DNA of 64,000 nucleotides from contig JBDOQK010000053.1 of the NCBI GenBank assembly GCA_040437565.1, positions 124,001 to 188,000 of the forward strand, read 5' to 3'. Position numbers and translations under genes: made by a program. This DNA is from Albugo candida (taxonomy: Eukaryota > Oomycota > Peronosporomycetes > Albuginales). Shown here piece after piece: positions 56,875-64,000 of the stretch. Every line of letters begins with the position of its first letter. The stretch's first letter is position 1. The notes below the pieces were generated by a model. The model saw only the letters and a list, made by a program, of their open reading frames with translations. It did no database searches and was not told the origin of the DNA.

Positions 56875-56974
56875 NNNNNNNNNNNNNNNNNNNNNNNNNN
56901 NNNNNNNNNNNNNNNNNNNNNNNNNNNNNNNNNNNNNNNNNNNNNNNNNNNNNNNNNNNNNNNNNNNNNNNNNN
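56875..56974. other. Assembly gap (100 N) removing the VPS41 N-terminus
   Basis: The ends do not repeat. The VPS41 start and first WD residues are missing, and the 79 bp between the gap and the next gene do not encode them, so the true gap must be longer than zero. Confidence 0.95.
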
Positions 56975-57053
56975 TTATAGAAAATACAAGTAAACAAATA
57001 ATGTTGATCAAAGTAAATTACCAAGAGATATGAATTCCTGCAGTAACTCTCAT

Positions 57054-57674
57054 CTACTGTCTTGATCCCATCACACTCGAAACAGCAAATTGGCTTGCTT
57101 TGTTGGCAAATGACGGATTTGAGCTCATAAAAGAAGCAGCTTCCTGCTGACCAGTGGTGTACCCAGTTGTTGGGTCTGCGTTAGCGCTCAAAGTAGCCTT
57201 GAATTCCGGATGACGACACATCACCAGCATATTGACAAACGCGTTCATACACATCAGAATGCCTGCAATATATCCTAACGCTGAACTCATTCCGAAATCC
57301 AAAAACCCAATGAAAAATATAAAAGCCGCACGTCCTTTATACGTATACAAAAATCCGAAATTCGCGCGAATCGGTGTTTCCATTCGTGAAAGACGACATT
57401 CAAAAAGTAGGAATAAGAATCCAAACATAATAACGTAAATGGATACTAAAGTCCCAGTGATATTGAGTGTGATAAAGGAAGTGATTCCGACGAAGCCGGC
57501 GATAATTTGCACGAGAGAACAAATCACATTTCCTAAGCGCATATATCGTAAGAGTTTCGGAAGCTCCATTTTGTTCACATCGTTGATTTTCTGTAAGACG
57601 CTTTTCTTCGGCGCTTGTTCCGATTGCATTGTTCCGCTAACACTATCGATATTAACTGTTGTAGCGTTCATCAT
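57054..57674 (-). CDS. COPI-associated four-helix membrane protein
   Basis: A single exon of 206 residues. Four predicted membrane helices: VICSLVQIIAGFVGITSF, GTLVSIYVIMFGFLFLLFE, AAFIFFIGFLDFGMS and LGYIAGILMCMNAFVNMLVM. The order MRLGNVIxxLxQIIAGFVGI, the FLFLLFECR turn, and NFGFLYTYKGRAAFIFFIG are typical of the COPI-associated protein family (Pfam COPI_assoc), which includes yeast TVP15-like Golgi proteins. A Golgi or vesicle membrane location is inferred. Both tails are hydrophilic; the C-terminus is Ser/Ala/Gln-rich. Confidence 0.75.
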   Translation of the reverse strand: MMNATTVNIDSVSGTMQSEQAPKKSVLQKINDVNKMELPKLLRYMRLGNVICSLVQIIAGFVGITSFITLNITGTLVSIYVIMFGFLFLLFECRLSRMETPIRANFGFLYTYKGRAAFIFFIGFLDFGMSSALGYIAGILMCMNAFVNMLVMCRHPEFKATLSANADPTTGYTTGQQEAASFMSSNPSFANKASQFAVSSVMGSRQ

Positions 57675-57880
57675 TGTCCTTCACTCTGAATCGATCCGAC
57701 AGAATCACAAGAAAAATATAAAAGTGACGTGTGGGTAGTGCCTTTACTATAATATAAATATAGAAAACATATAAATAAACCAAGTGATAAGGAGAGCTAT
57801 TCTACCGTCCATTATAATGATCAGCGTTTGGTGTATACCCGGTTGTGTATACTCTGTATATCCTTTGCAATCTCTCTTTA

Positions 57881-57980
57881 NNNNNNNNNNNNNNNNNNNN
57901 NNNNNNNNNNNNNNNNNNNNNNNNNNNNNNNNNNNNNNNNNNNNNNNNNNNNNNNNNNNNNNNNNNNNNNNNNNNNNNNN
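57881..57980. other. Assembly gap (100 N)
   Basis: It lies between two genes, 11 bp beyond the stop codon of the next one. The flanks do not repeat. Confidence 0.95.
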
Positions 57981-57991
57981 CCAACCGTATA

Positions 57992-59077
57992 TCATGATCC
58001 AGCTGTCGGTCTGACTCGAATTGTTCGGTAGCCCCAAAGTACAGCGCAAATTGCGATGAATTGAACGTAATGCAGCGGCTTGACGGTGGCTTTCAACGTG
58101 ATACATGCCGTATAGACACCATTCGAGCAAGCTAATTCATTTTCGATGCCACTGAGCGGCTTGGCGAGTGCAGAGTACACTTGTAATCCCATTCCGAACG
58201 CGGCAACTAAACTGATGGCTGCCAATAAATATTGCATTCTTCGGGCTCTATTGAGTGGTTTTTCTATTTGTATTGCCTGTACGTGACGCTGTTGTCCTTC
58301 TTCAAGGGACATGCGATCAAGCGATGCGATTGCCAATGTGATTGATAGACCTGGCTCGCGGTGCACCATTCGATCGATGTACTTTAGACGCGCACATATC
58401 CGCAAACCGTAAATGAGGAGCACAGCGGCGATGATGAATAGTATAAGTGCTGCTCCAAGATCACGGATGTGGAAAGGAAATCGCCCAAAACCTTTTGTGC
58501 CGATCAGCGTAAGGTCAAATCCAATGTGAAATACCCACACACTCATCACGATAAACTTCTCGAATATTGTGATACGACTTGCTCGTTGGGTATGCACTGA
58601 TCCTTGTGTGATGGAGATCCAAAATATCGCCGAGCTTACTCTACAAACGCCAAAATAGTTAGCAATTTGCAGTGGTACAGGAATTTGTGGAGGCACTTAC
58701 AAAATCGTGTAGATGGCAGCCGTACAAGCGTCAATCAAAATGATGCTTACGATGTGGGGTAAGATGTGTCCGTACCCTTGTGGATCTACTGATCGTCCCA
58801 GGAACGACATGGAGCAAAAAAAGCAGATGATGAATGCACGCAGTTGGAGAGCTGAACCGGCATTCTGTACAGCGATTCCGAATTTATATGCGCTTGCTGC
58901 GACACCAGTAATACCCAACAAACAATATATGAGCTGAGATGTGTGGTACTGAGGCTGATTGAATGTGGAATACGGGATGGAACAGTTGGAGCCAGTCAAA
59001 GCATATCGACATGTTGTACGCGTGATGTTGAATGGTTGCATGAGATGTACTTTTGACGTGAGTTTTAGGTTTCCCAT
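57992..59077 (-). CDS. Seven-helix-type membrane protein, paralog 1 (341 aa)
   Basis: Exon 1 (58701-59077) and exon 2 (57992-58640) join across a 60 nt intron (GTAAGTGC..TTGTAG), giving AAIYTILVSSAIFWIS, which aligns with ASIYSVLVDALFYWRS of the neighbour. A later Met at 59041 (MQPFNITRTT) is a possible alternative start. Shared features: N-terminal Cys pair with N-glycosylation sites (LTGSNCSIPYSTFNQPQYHT), GRSVDPQGYGHILPHI, GTKGFGRFPFHIRDL, and a final LHYVQFIAICAVLWGYRTI. About seven hydrophobic helices. I do not recognise a family; it has no rhodopsin-type DRY or NPxxY motif. Confidence 0.7.
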
Positions 59078-59272
59078 CGGTAATTAGCCAACTAAATCTG
59101 TGTCACCCGACTATCTCGTCACTGGAGGGTACACTACACGCATGCCACAGGTTCGCTCCAGCTGGCACTTGGTGACGAGTTTGGTAGCGACCATCTTTTT
59201 CGAATATAAAACCAATTGAAGCTGTCTTTCAGCTGTGATCGTGGCTTTATGAATTGATTTTAAACTCTTCCA

Positions 59273-60370
59273 CTATCCAACGAAAATCTTATCCTGCGTG
59301 ATGGTGAAGGTTTTATCGAGAAGATCTGTGAGACTTTGCAGTCGAAGATATCCCCATTGAATTCCAAGAATCCCAATAAACTGAAGCACATGCAATGGTG
59401 GAATATTCGCCTTCAGATTCTTACAAGTTGCGCCATTTGTAGAGCACACCACGTAATTAATATCCGCATTTCCCTCGGGAAGAGTGACGGTCGCGAACAC
59501 TTGTAATGTGATGGTTAGAACCGAGCATGTAATGATCACATAAAAAACGCGTTTGATTTTCTGGAATCTTCCATACGGAGCTTGTGCAGGATTCTTCTCC
59601 ATGCTGGATCGATTGCTCTCAATTGTGACGATGGGATCTCTTCCGAGTGCACTCGAATTGACTGGAGTGAGATCGATCCCAAGATGCTCAATCTTATCCA
59701 TCTCGTATACGCGTTGTAGAATTTGCCAGCCGTAAATGCATATGAATATGAGTACCACTGTAGTCAGCAAGCTATCTAAAACATAGCGGTATACTTTAGG
59801 AATGCGGTAAAATCCTTTCGTGTCGAGCACAATGACATCCGAGCCCACATAATAGATCCAAATTATGAGCACCAGAACCTGTTTGACGACAAGCACTCTC
59901 CATTTCTCCTGAACTGACTGGAGTATAAGTGAACGCCAGTAGAATAACGCATCGACTAAAACCGAGTAAATGGATGCAGTGCATAATTCTGCCAGTAAAA
60001 AGTTTCCAATGCGCGGAATCATTGTTCCAAATGAGTTGGGATCAATAGCTCGTCCAAGTAGCGTCGCAGAGCAAAAAGCTGTTGCCAGATACGCGTTTTT
60101 CTCATTCTGAATGCTCTTTTTCCGAACTGCGTCAATATATCGAAAACCCGCATTCAGTATTCCAATCAGTCCGATAGAGAAATACGTCCATCGCGCCGTA
60201 TGATAGTTAAACGTGTTAAATGACGAGTATGGTCTGCTGCATTCGGGACCGATGAGACCGAAATCGCACGTTACATCTGTGACCGTTGTGATGTTTGTGC
60301 TCATTGCTTTAGCGAGAAGAGTGAGTCTATAAAAGCGTAGAATTTGCTTGGTCGGATCAATTTCCCACAC
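59273..60370 (-). CDS. Seven-helix-type membrane protein, paralog 2 (up to 365 aa)
   Basis: A single open frame. The Met at 60304 (MSTNITTVTDVTCDFGLIGP) matches the neighbour's start better than the first Met at 60370. Shared with paralog 1: GPECSRPYSSFNTFNYHT, GRAIDPNSFGTMIPRIGN, LDTKGFYRIPKVYRYVLD, LHVLQFIGILGIQWGYLRL. About seven hydrophobic helices, with a cytosolic-looking loop rich in Ser and charge before helix six. Paralog 1 has an intron where this gene has none, so either one was gained or one was lost after the tandem duplication. The function is not recognised. Confidence 0.7.
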   Translation of the reverse strand: MWEIDPTKQILRFYRLTLLAKAMSTNITTVTDVTCDFGLIGPECSRPYSSFNTFNYHTARWTYFSIGLIGILNAGFRYIDAVRKKSIQNEKNAYLATAFCSATLLGRAIDPNSFGTMIPRIGNFLLAELCTASIYSVLVDALFYWRSLILQSVQEKWRVLVVKQVLVLIIWIYYVGSDVIVLDTKGFYRIPKVYRYVLDSLLTTVVLIFICIYGWQILQRVYEMDKIEHLGIDLTPVNSSALGRDPIVTIESNRSSMEKNPAQAPYGRFQKIKRVFYVIITCSVLTITLQVFATVTLPEGNADINYVVCSTNGATCKNLKANIPPLHVLQFIGILGIQWGYLRLQSLTDLLDKTFTITQDKIFVG

Positions 60371-60573
60371 GAATGCTTACGCTTATACAAATGCTGTAAG
60401 AGCTTCTCACCTCCACTGAATCATTTTTGTGACGAGAAATGAGGTGGCGGGTGACGAATGATGGTAGAATGAATGTTCAACTTCAACTTTGATGTCGTGT
60501 CACCAGAAGGTGACTCGAGTGTGTCAGAAGCTACAGGGGAGAAACACATCCTCTTATGACACGTCATTTATCC

Positions 60574-60673
60574 NNNNNNNNNNNNNNNNNNNNNNNNNNN
60601 NNNNNNNNNNNNNNNNNNNNNNNNNNNNNNNNNNNNNNNNNNNNNNNNNNNNNNNNNNNNNNNNNNNNNNNNN
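60574..60673. other. Assembly gap (100 N) with repeated ends
   Basis: About 146 bp (60428-60573 and 60674-60819) repeat exactly on both sides, consistent with unmerged overlap rather than a tandem repeat. Confidence 0.9.
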
Positions 60674-60819
60674 TGTGACGAGAAATGAGGTGGCGGGTGA
60701 CGAATGATGGTAGAATGAATGTTCAACTTCAACTTTGATGTCGTGTCACCAGAAGGTGACTCGAGTGTGTCAGAAGCTACAGGGGAGAAACACATCCTCT
60801 TATGACACGTCATTTATCC

Positions 60820-61171
60820 CGTCAGGCGGACTGGCTCGATTGCACGTGTCGCATGCTAGTGCCAAACATTGGAGCCCTTTTGGACGGAATTGATTGAGCA
60901 AAGAGGTCTCTATAGTATGAAAAGAATCGCAGAGCTTATTATAGTATAGTGTAAGCTATAATGCTCGCCTTGAAGACATCGATGTGTGGCAACGAGTTGG
61001 AATGTTCCACTAAATTGCATCGTAATGAAACCACTAATTAAACTATCTGTCATATAAATAAACACGACATGCACAACCTGATCCTTAAAGTGTTGCGTTT
61101 CTTTAATTTTGAAACTCTTCGACAAACGTTCATTTCTGGACGATGGAGTGGTCCACATATCATAAAAAGCT
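60820..61171. other. Short intergenic with a doubtful small frame
   Basis: A minus frame at 60910-61158 (WTTPSSRNERLSKSFKIKET) begins 13 bp from the PDCL3-like start and could be a small divergent gene, but no domain is seen. It is otherwise promoter territory. Confidence 0.3.
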
Positions 61172-62056
61172 ATGGACCGAGGGCAGAAATATTATGAGCC
61201 GACGGGCGAGACAACAGAATGGGAAGATATTTTGATTAAGAAAGGAATCATTGCACCAAAGACAAAAGTTGAAGAAGAGGAAAAAGATACGGAAGAGGAC
61301 GATGCGCCATCCATCTACGAGGAAAAGACGTTAGACGAGCTCACAGAATTTGATGTACAAACACTCTGATTTCTTCGCACAAATTTGCTCATATCAATTT
61401 ATAGGATGAGTACGATGATGCCTCAGAAATTGCTCGCATTCGGTAAGTGGAGAGATTGACGACCGTTTCGAACTTCTCTGTAATAAATGGTTCAGCCAAC
61501 GTCGGATTGCGGAAATGAAAGAAGCAGCCAAACGCGCAATCTTTGGCGACGTTTACCCGATTTCCAAAGATGAATGGACAAAAGAAGTGACCGAAACGAG
61601 CAAGGAGAAGCAGTGCTGGGTGATTGCGTATTTGTGGGATACAGCTGTTGATGACTGCAAACTTGCAGATCAGTTGGTTCGTGAACTAAGTAAAAGACAT
61701 CGAGACGTCAAGTTTGTCAGCATTCAATCTCAAGTATGCATCGAAAATTGGCCGACACGGTACGTCACAAAAGCACACGCTTATATTTTGCTCAGCGTCC
61801 TTACAACTCACTATATAGCAACCTGCCCACTTTGTTTATGTATTATGGTGGGACGTTACGTGATCAAATATTGTCGTTGCATAAACTGAAAGGAAAGAAC
61901 ACAAAGGTGGAAGGTACGTGCAGAATTATCACTTTATAGTCTATGGACTCATTCCTGTTTATAGATTTGGAAGAAAAGCTTTCGAGTATCGGCGTATTTC
62001 GCGCACCAAAGCCAGCCACGCTTGCGGATAATACCGAAGAAGATGACGAGGAATAA
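61172..62056 (+). CDS. PDCL3: Phosducin-like protein (PDCL3 / viral IAP-associated factor type)
   Basis: Five exons (61172-61354, 61405-61442, 61496-61733, 61796-61913, 61965-62056) join in frame into 222 residues; introns are 50-62 nt. N-terminus with TTEWEDILIKKGIIAPK, a PDCL3-class mark, then acidic linker and IARIRQRRIAEMKEAAKRAI. A thioredoxin-like domain follows: FGDVYPISKDEWTKEVTETS, CWVIAYLWDTAVDDCKLADQ, VKFVSIQSQ|RPYNSLYSNL, PTLFMYYGG. The tail is acidic. PDCL3 proteins are co-chaperones of the CCT chaperonin, helping actin and tubulin folding. Residue CK in VDDCKLAD replaces a catalytic CxxC, as is usual in phosducin-like proteins. Confidence 0.88.
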
Positions 62057-62258
62057 ATGTTTGATCATTAAAACAAAGCGTGCATCATTGAAGACAACAC
62101 AATGCTTTGAAGCTGTTCTAAAGTGTAGGACCATCTACTTGGCTGTAATTGATCATAAATCCACTCATTCAAATCCGATCATTACGGTGATTAGAAGAGA
62201 AGTCGACTTTTGTATTGTATCATGACTAGTCCACTATGCAACCAAGTCCACCTTTGTG

Positions 62259-62708
62259 TCAATACAGATAACGTCGTGCAAGTGTCTTTACGCGGGCATC
62301 AAATATCTCCGATGCAATCTTTGTGTCATATTCGTAAAATGGATTCATCAGCAGCTATAATTGCATAGAGCCATTTCCTCAAATTTTTACGTAAGAACTG
62401 ATGTGGCGTACCTTCAAATAAAGCTCGTAGAGCTCGAGGAAAAAGCTTTTGATAGCGTCATCATTGCGCGAATCATGCAACAGTAGGAATTTTAGATTTG
62501 TCGCTGTCACGAACGCTGAAACGTATTGATCATTGAACGTATCGACTACTTTTAAAGCCATTGCTGAAGTCGTCCAAGTCATTTCATCAACCACATCCAA
62601 CGCTGAGTGTATTAGGAATTCATTCACGTGCGCGTTTTCTTCCTTGCGATTTTTAAATTCGACCTTGTACAGCGGTTCTTTGGTCCCTACAAGCATTAGC
62701 ACCGACAT
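62259..62708 (-). CDS. TRAPPC2: TRAPP complex subunit TRAPPC2 (sedlin, Trs20)
   Basis: Exon 1 (62412-62708) and exon 2 (62259-62354) join across a 57 nt intron (GTACGC..TTATAG) into 130 residues. Matches to sedlin are EPLYKVEFKNRKEENAHVNE, FLIHSALDVVDEMTW, FNDQYVSAFVTATNLKFLLL, HDSRNDDAIKSFFLELYELY and, in exon 2, LMNPFYEYDTKI. This is the longin-fold subunit that links TRAPPII/III assembly to Rab activation in ER-Golgi and Golgi trafficking. It is shortened by about ten residues against the human protein. The start lies 20 bp from a gap. Confidence 0.92.
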
Positions 62709-62728
62709 GATGTAATGTGTTGTCGAGT

Positions 62729-62828
62729 NNNNNNNNNNNNNNNNNNNNNNNNNNNNNNNNNNNNNNNNNNNNNNNNNNNNNNNNNNNNNNNNNNNNNNNN
62801 NNNNNNNNNNNNNNNNNNNNNNNNNNNN
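62729..62828. other. Assembly gap (100 N)
   Basis: It separates the TRAPPC2 start from the next gene, so the divergent promoter is mostly hidden. The flanks do not repeat. Confidence 0.95.
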
Positions 62829-62841
62829 CTAGGCAAAACTA

Positions 62842-63645
62842 ATGAAAGATTCGACTTCTAATGAACCGGATGCTTATTCAGCGACATCTGTTGCTCTTTC
62901 GAAACGAGTTGGAATTGACTTGACGGCAGCGCTACTTGCCTCACTGAATGTATCACCATTCATATCTATAGTAGACCGTGGAATAGTGGAGAACGCCAAT
63001 GGATCTCGTCCTCTGTTCGCGAATATAAAACACCTCTTGCTCTCATTTATCACCAGTCCCGTACAATTTATGTGCAAAAGACGCGAATTTCATTTAGTGT
63101 ATGGGCTGTACGCCGCAACATACGCAACAGCTAACATCAGTGATACGATTTGCGAATGGAAAAGCGTGGATAAAGAGATGCCCAAATTCTTATGCACAAC
63201 AGCTGTCAACATGACATTATGCATTGCTAAAGATCGCGCATTCACCCGTATGTTTGGAACCATACGACCAACAGCATTTCCGCTTTCATCGATCGCTCTT
63301 TTTGCGGTTCGTGATTCGTTGACTGTTGCCGCCTCTTTCAATGCACCAAAAATACTAGCAGAACAAATACGAGCACATTCAGACATGGAAATAGGTAAAG
63401 CTTCAATTATCGCACAATTATTTTGTCCAGCTGCAATTCAATTCATTTCTACACCTCTTCACCTACTCGGACTCGATCTATACAACAATCGCCACGCCGC
63501 ACCCAAACGGCGTTTCCGTTTTATCACAAAGGAGTATTTCAAGTCTGCAGCTGCACGGATAGGACGTATTGGACCCGCATTTGGGCTTGGGAGTATCGGA
63601 AATAATTTTTACAAGGCTCGATTACGCGTTTTGGTGGAAAAGTAG
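62842..63645 (+). CDS. Conserved membrane protein, unknown role, possibly mitochondrial
   Basis: A single open frame of 267 residues starting 13 bp after a gap, so an upstream exon cannot be excluded. Seen in it: a hydrophobic stretch in AALLASLNVSPFISIV, short helices FHLVYGLYAATYATA and TAVNMTLCIA, and a central motif IALFAVRDSLTVAASFNAP. It ends with a basic AAPKRRFRFITKEYFKSAAA and FGLGSIGNNFYKARL. The RDSLT-x-x-ASFNxP motif seems distinctive for a conserved eukaryotic protein found near mitochondrial membranes in fungi, but this is from memory and I do not name a family. Basic, small-residue-rich composition fits organelle targeting. Confidence 0.6.
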   Translation: MKDSTSNEPDAYSATSVALSKRVGIDLTAALLASLNVSPFISIVDRGIVENANGSRPLFANIKHLLLSFITSPVQFMCKRREFHLVYGLYAATYATANISDTICEWKSVDKEMPKFLCTTAVNMTLCIAKDRAFTRMFGTIRPTAFPLSSIALFAVRDSLTVAASFNAPKILAEQIRAHSDMEIGKASIIAQLFCPAAIQFISTPLHLLGLDLYNNRHAAPKRRFRFITKEYFKSAAARIGRIGPAFGLGSIGNNFYKARLRVLVEK

Positions 63646-63699
63646 CAATGTTATAACACAGCATGTATTGTATCAATTATTAAAAGATATATTACTGTT

Positions 63700-64000
63700 T
63701 CATATAACAAGATTCAAGTGTCCGCTGCCTGCATCGAGTGATGTTCTTTCTACAGGTGGAGGATTCCGCCACAATTCCGCTCGATAAGCTTGTGATCGTT
63801 GCATGCCCAAATACTAATAATAAAGATGTCATAAATCTGTATTGAGTTCCTGAGGTTACGTACCGTAAAGTAGAATTGAGCGGACAGAATAAACGATCGA
63901 GATAGAAGCAAGAAACATTTCCACATGTTGAAGCTTTTCCACGCCGAAATACTGCCAATCAGTAACGCCACTGACATCATTTGGAGAAGTAACAAAGCTG
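63700..64000 (-). CDS. Small membrane protein, partial at window end
   Basis: Exons 63864-64000 (cut by the window end) and 63700-63813 join across a 50 nt intron (GTACGT..TTATTAG). The frame reads two hydrophobic segments (LLLLQMMSVALLIGSISAW; FLLLSRSFILSAQFYFTYLG) and a hydrophilic tail (QRSQAYRAELWRNPPPVERT) ending GHLNLVI. The family is not recognised. The stop lies 54 bp from the convergent stop at 63645. Confidence 0.55.

Noticed and set aside
60429-60819. Possible inverted or tandem regulatory repeat upstream of PDCL3
   Set aside because: It is an exact contig-end overlap around a gap.
63692-63958. Single-frame reading of the last minus-strand gene, and a possible identity as PAT-complex subunit Asterix
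   Set aside because: A spliced reading with GTACGT..TTATTAG is more protein-like. The residue order does not follow Asterix, so no name is given.

Overview
The window looks like nuclear DNA of an oomycete, most likely a compact biotrophic lineage of the Albugo (white rust) type. The evidence is protein-level resemblance of the housekeeping genes, very short spliceosomal introns (48-62 nt where I could place both ends), dense gene packing, an oomycete-style LINE, and a family of secreted proteins without RXLR-type motifs. The species is an inference. Twelve runs of exactly 100 N are scaffold gaps, and at several of them the two contig ends repeat each other.

Left edge (1-3,317): a mitochondrial-type membrane protein gene cut by the window start, an AT-hook protein, and the 60S stalk protein P1. 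Repeat-rich middle (about 3.4-47.6 kb): gene-poor DNA built from at least four copies of one segmental unit (about 3.9-8.2, 13.5-18.8, 30.3-37.4 and, inverted, 42.3-45.3 kb). Each unit carries one intact gene for a secreted protein of about 350-390 residues. I read this family as a degenerate pepsin-like (A1) fold without recognisable catalytic Asp motifs. Each gene is preceded by a tandem array of roughly 105-120 bp repeats. Two further decayed members lie near 21-29 kb and 45.8-46.4 kb. Between the units are fossil copia and chromodomain gypsy elements, LINE pieces, a 1.05 kb TIR element with an 8 bp target-site duplication, an EMC7-like pseudogene and a secreted CAP-domain gene.

Right side (48-64 kb): tightly packed single-copy housekeeping genes. 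They are UCHL5/UCH37, a coiled-coil protein, TIM23, prohibitin-2, ribosomal protein uS4 (S9), the HOPS subunit VPS41, a COPI-associated four-helix membrane protein, two tandem multi-helix membrane proteins, a phosducin-like protein (PDCL3 type), TRAPPC2 (sedlin), a conserved protein of unknown role, and the end of a small membrane protein. Membrane trafficking (VPS41, COPI-associated, TRAPPC2) and mitochondrial or ER membrane biology are over-represented, but adjacency is not proof of a shared pathway.

The contrast between a stable gene-dense block and a rapidly duplicating, transposon-rich block holding secreted proteins fits the two-compartment genome pattern of filamentous plant pathogens.
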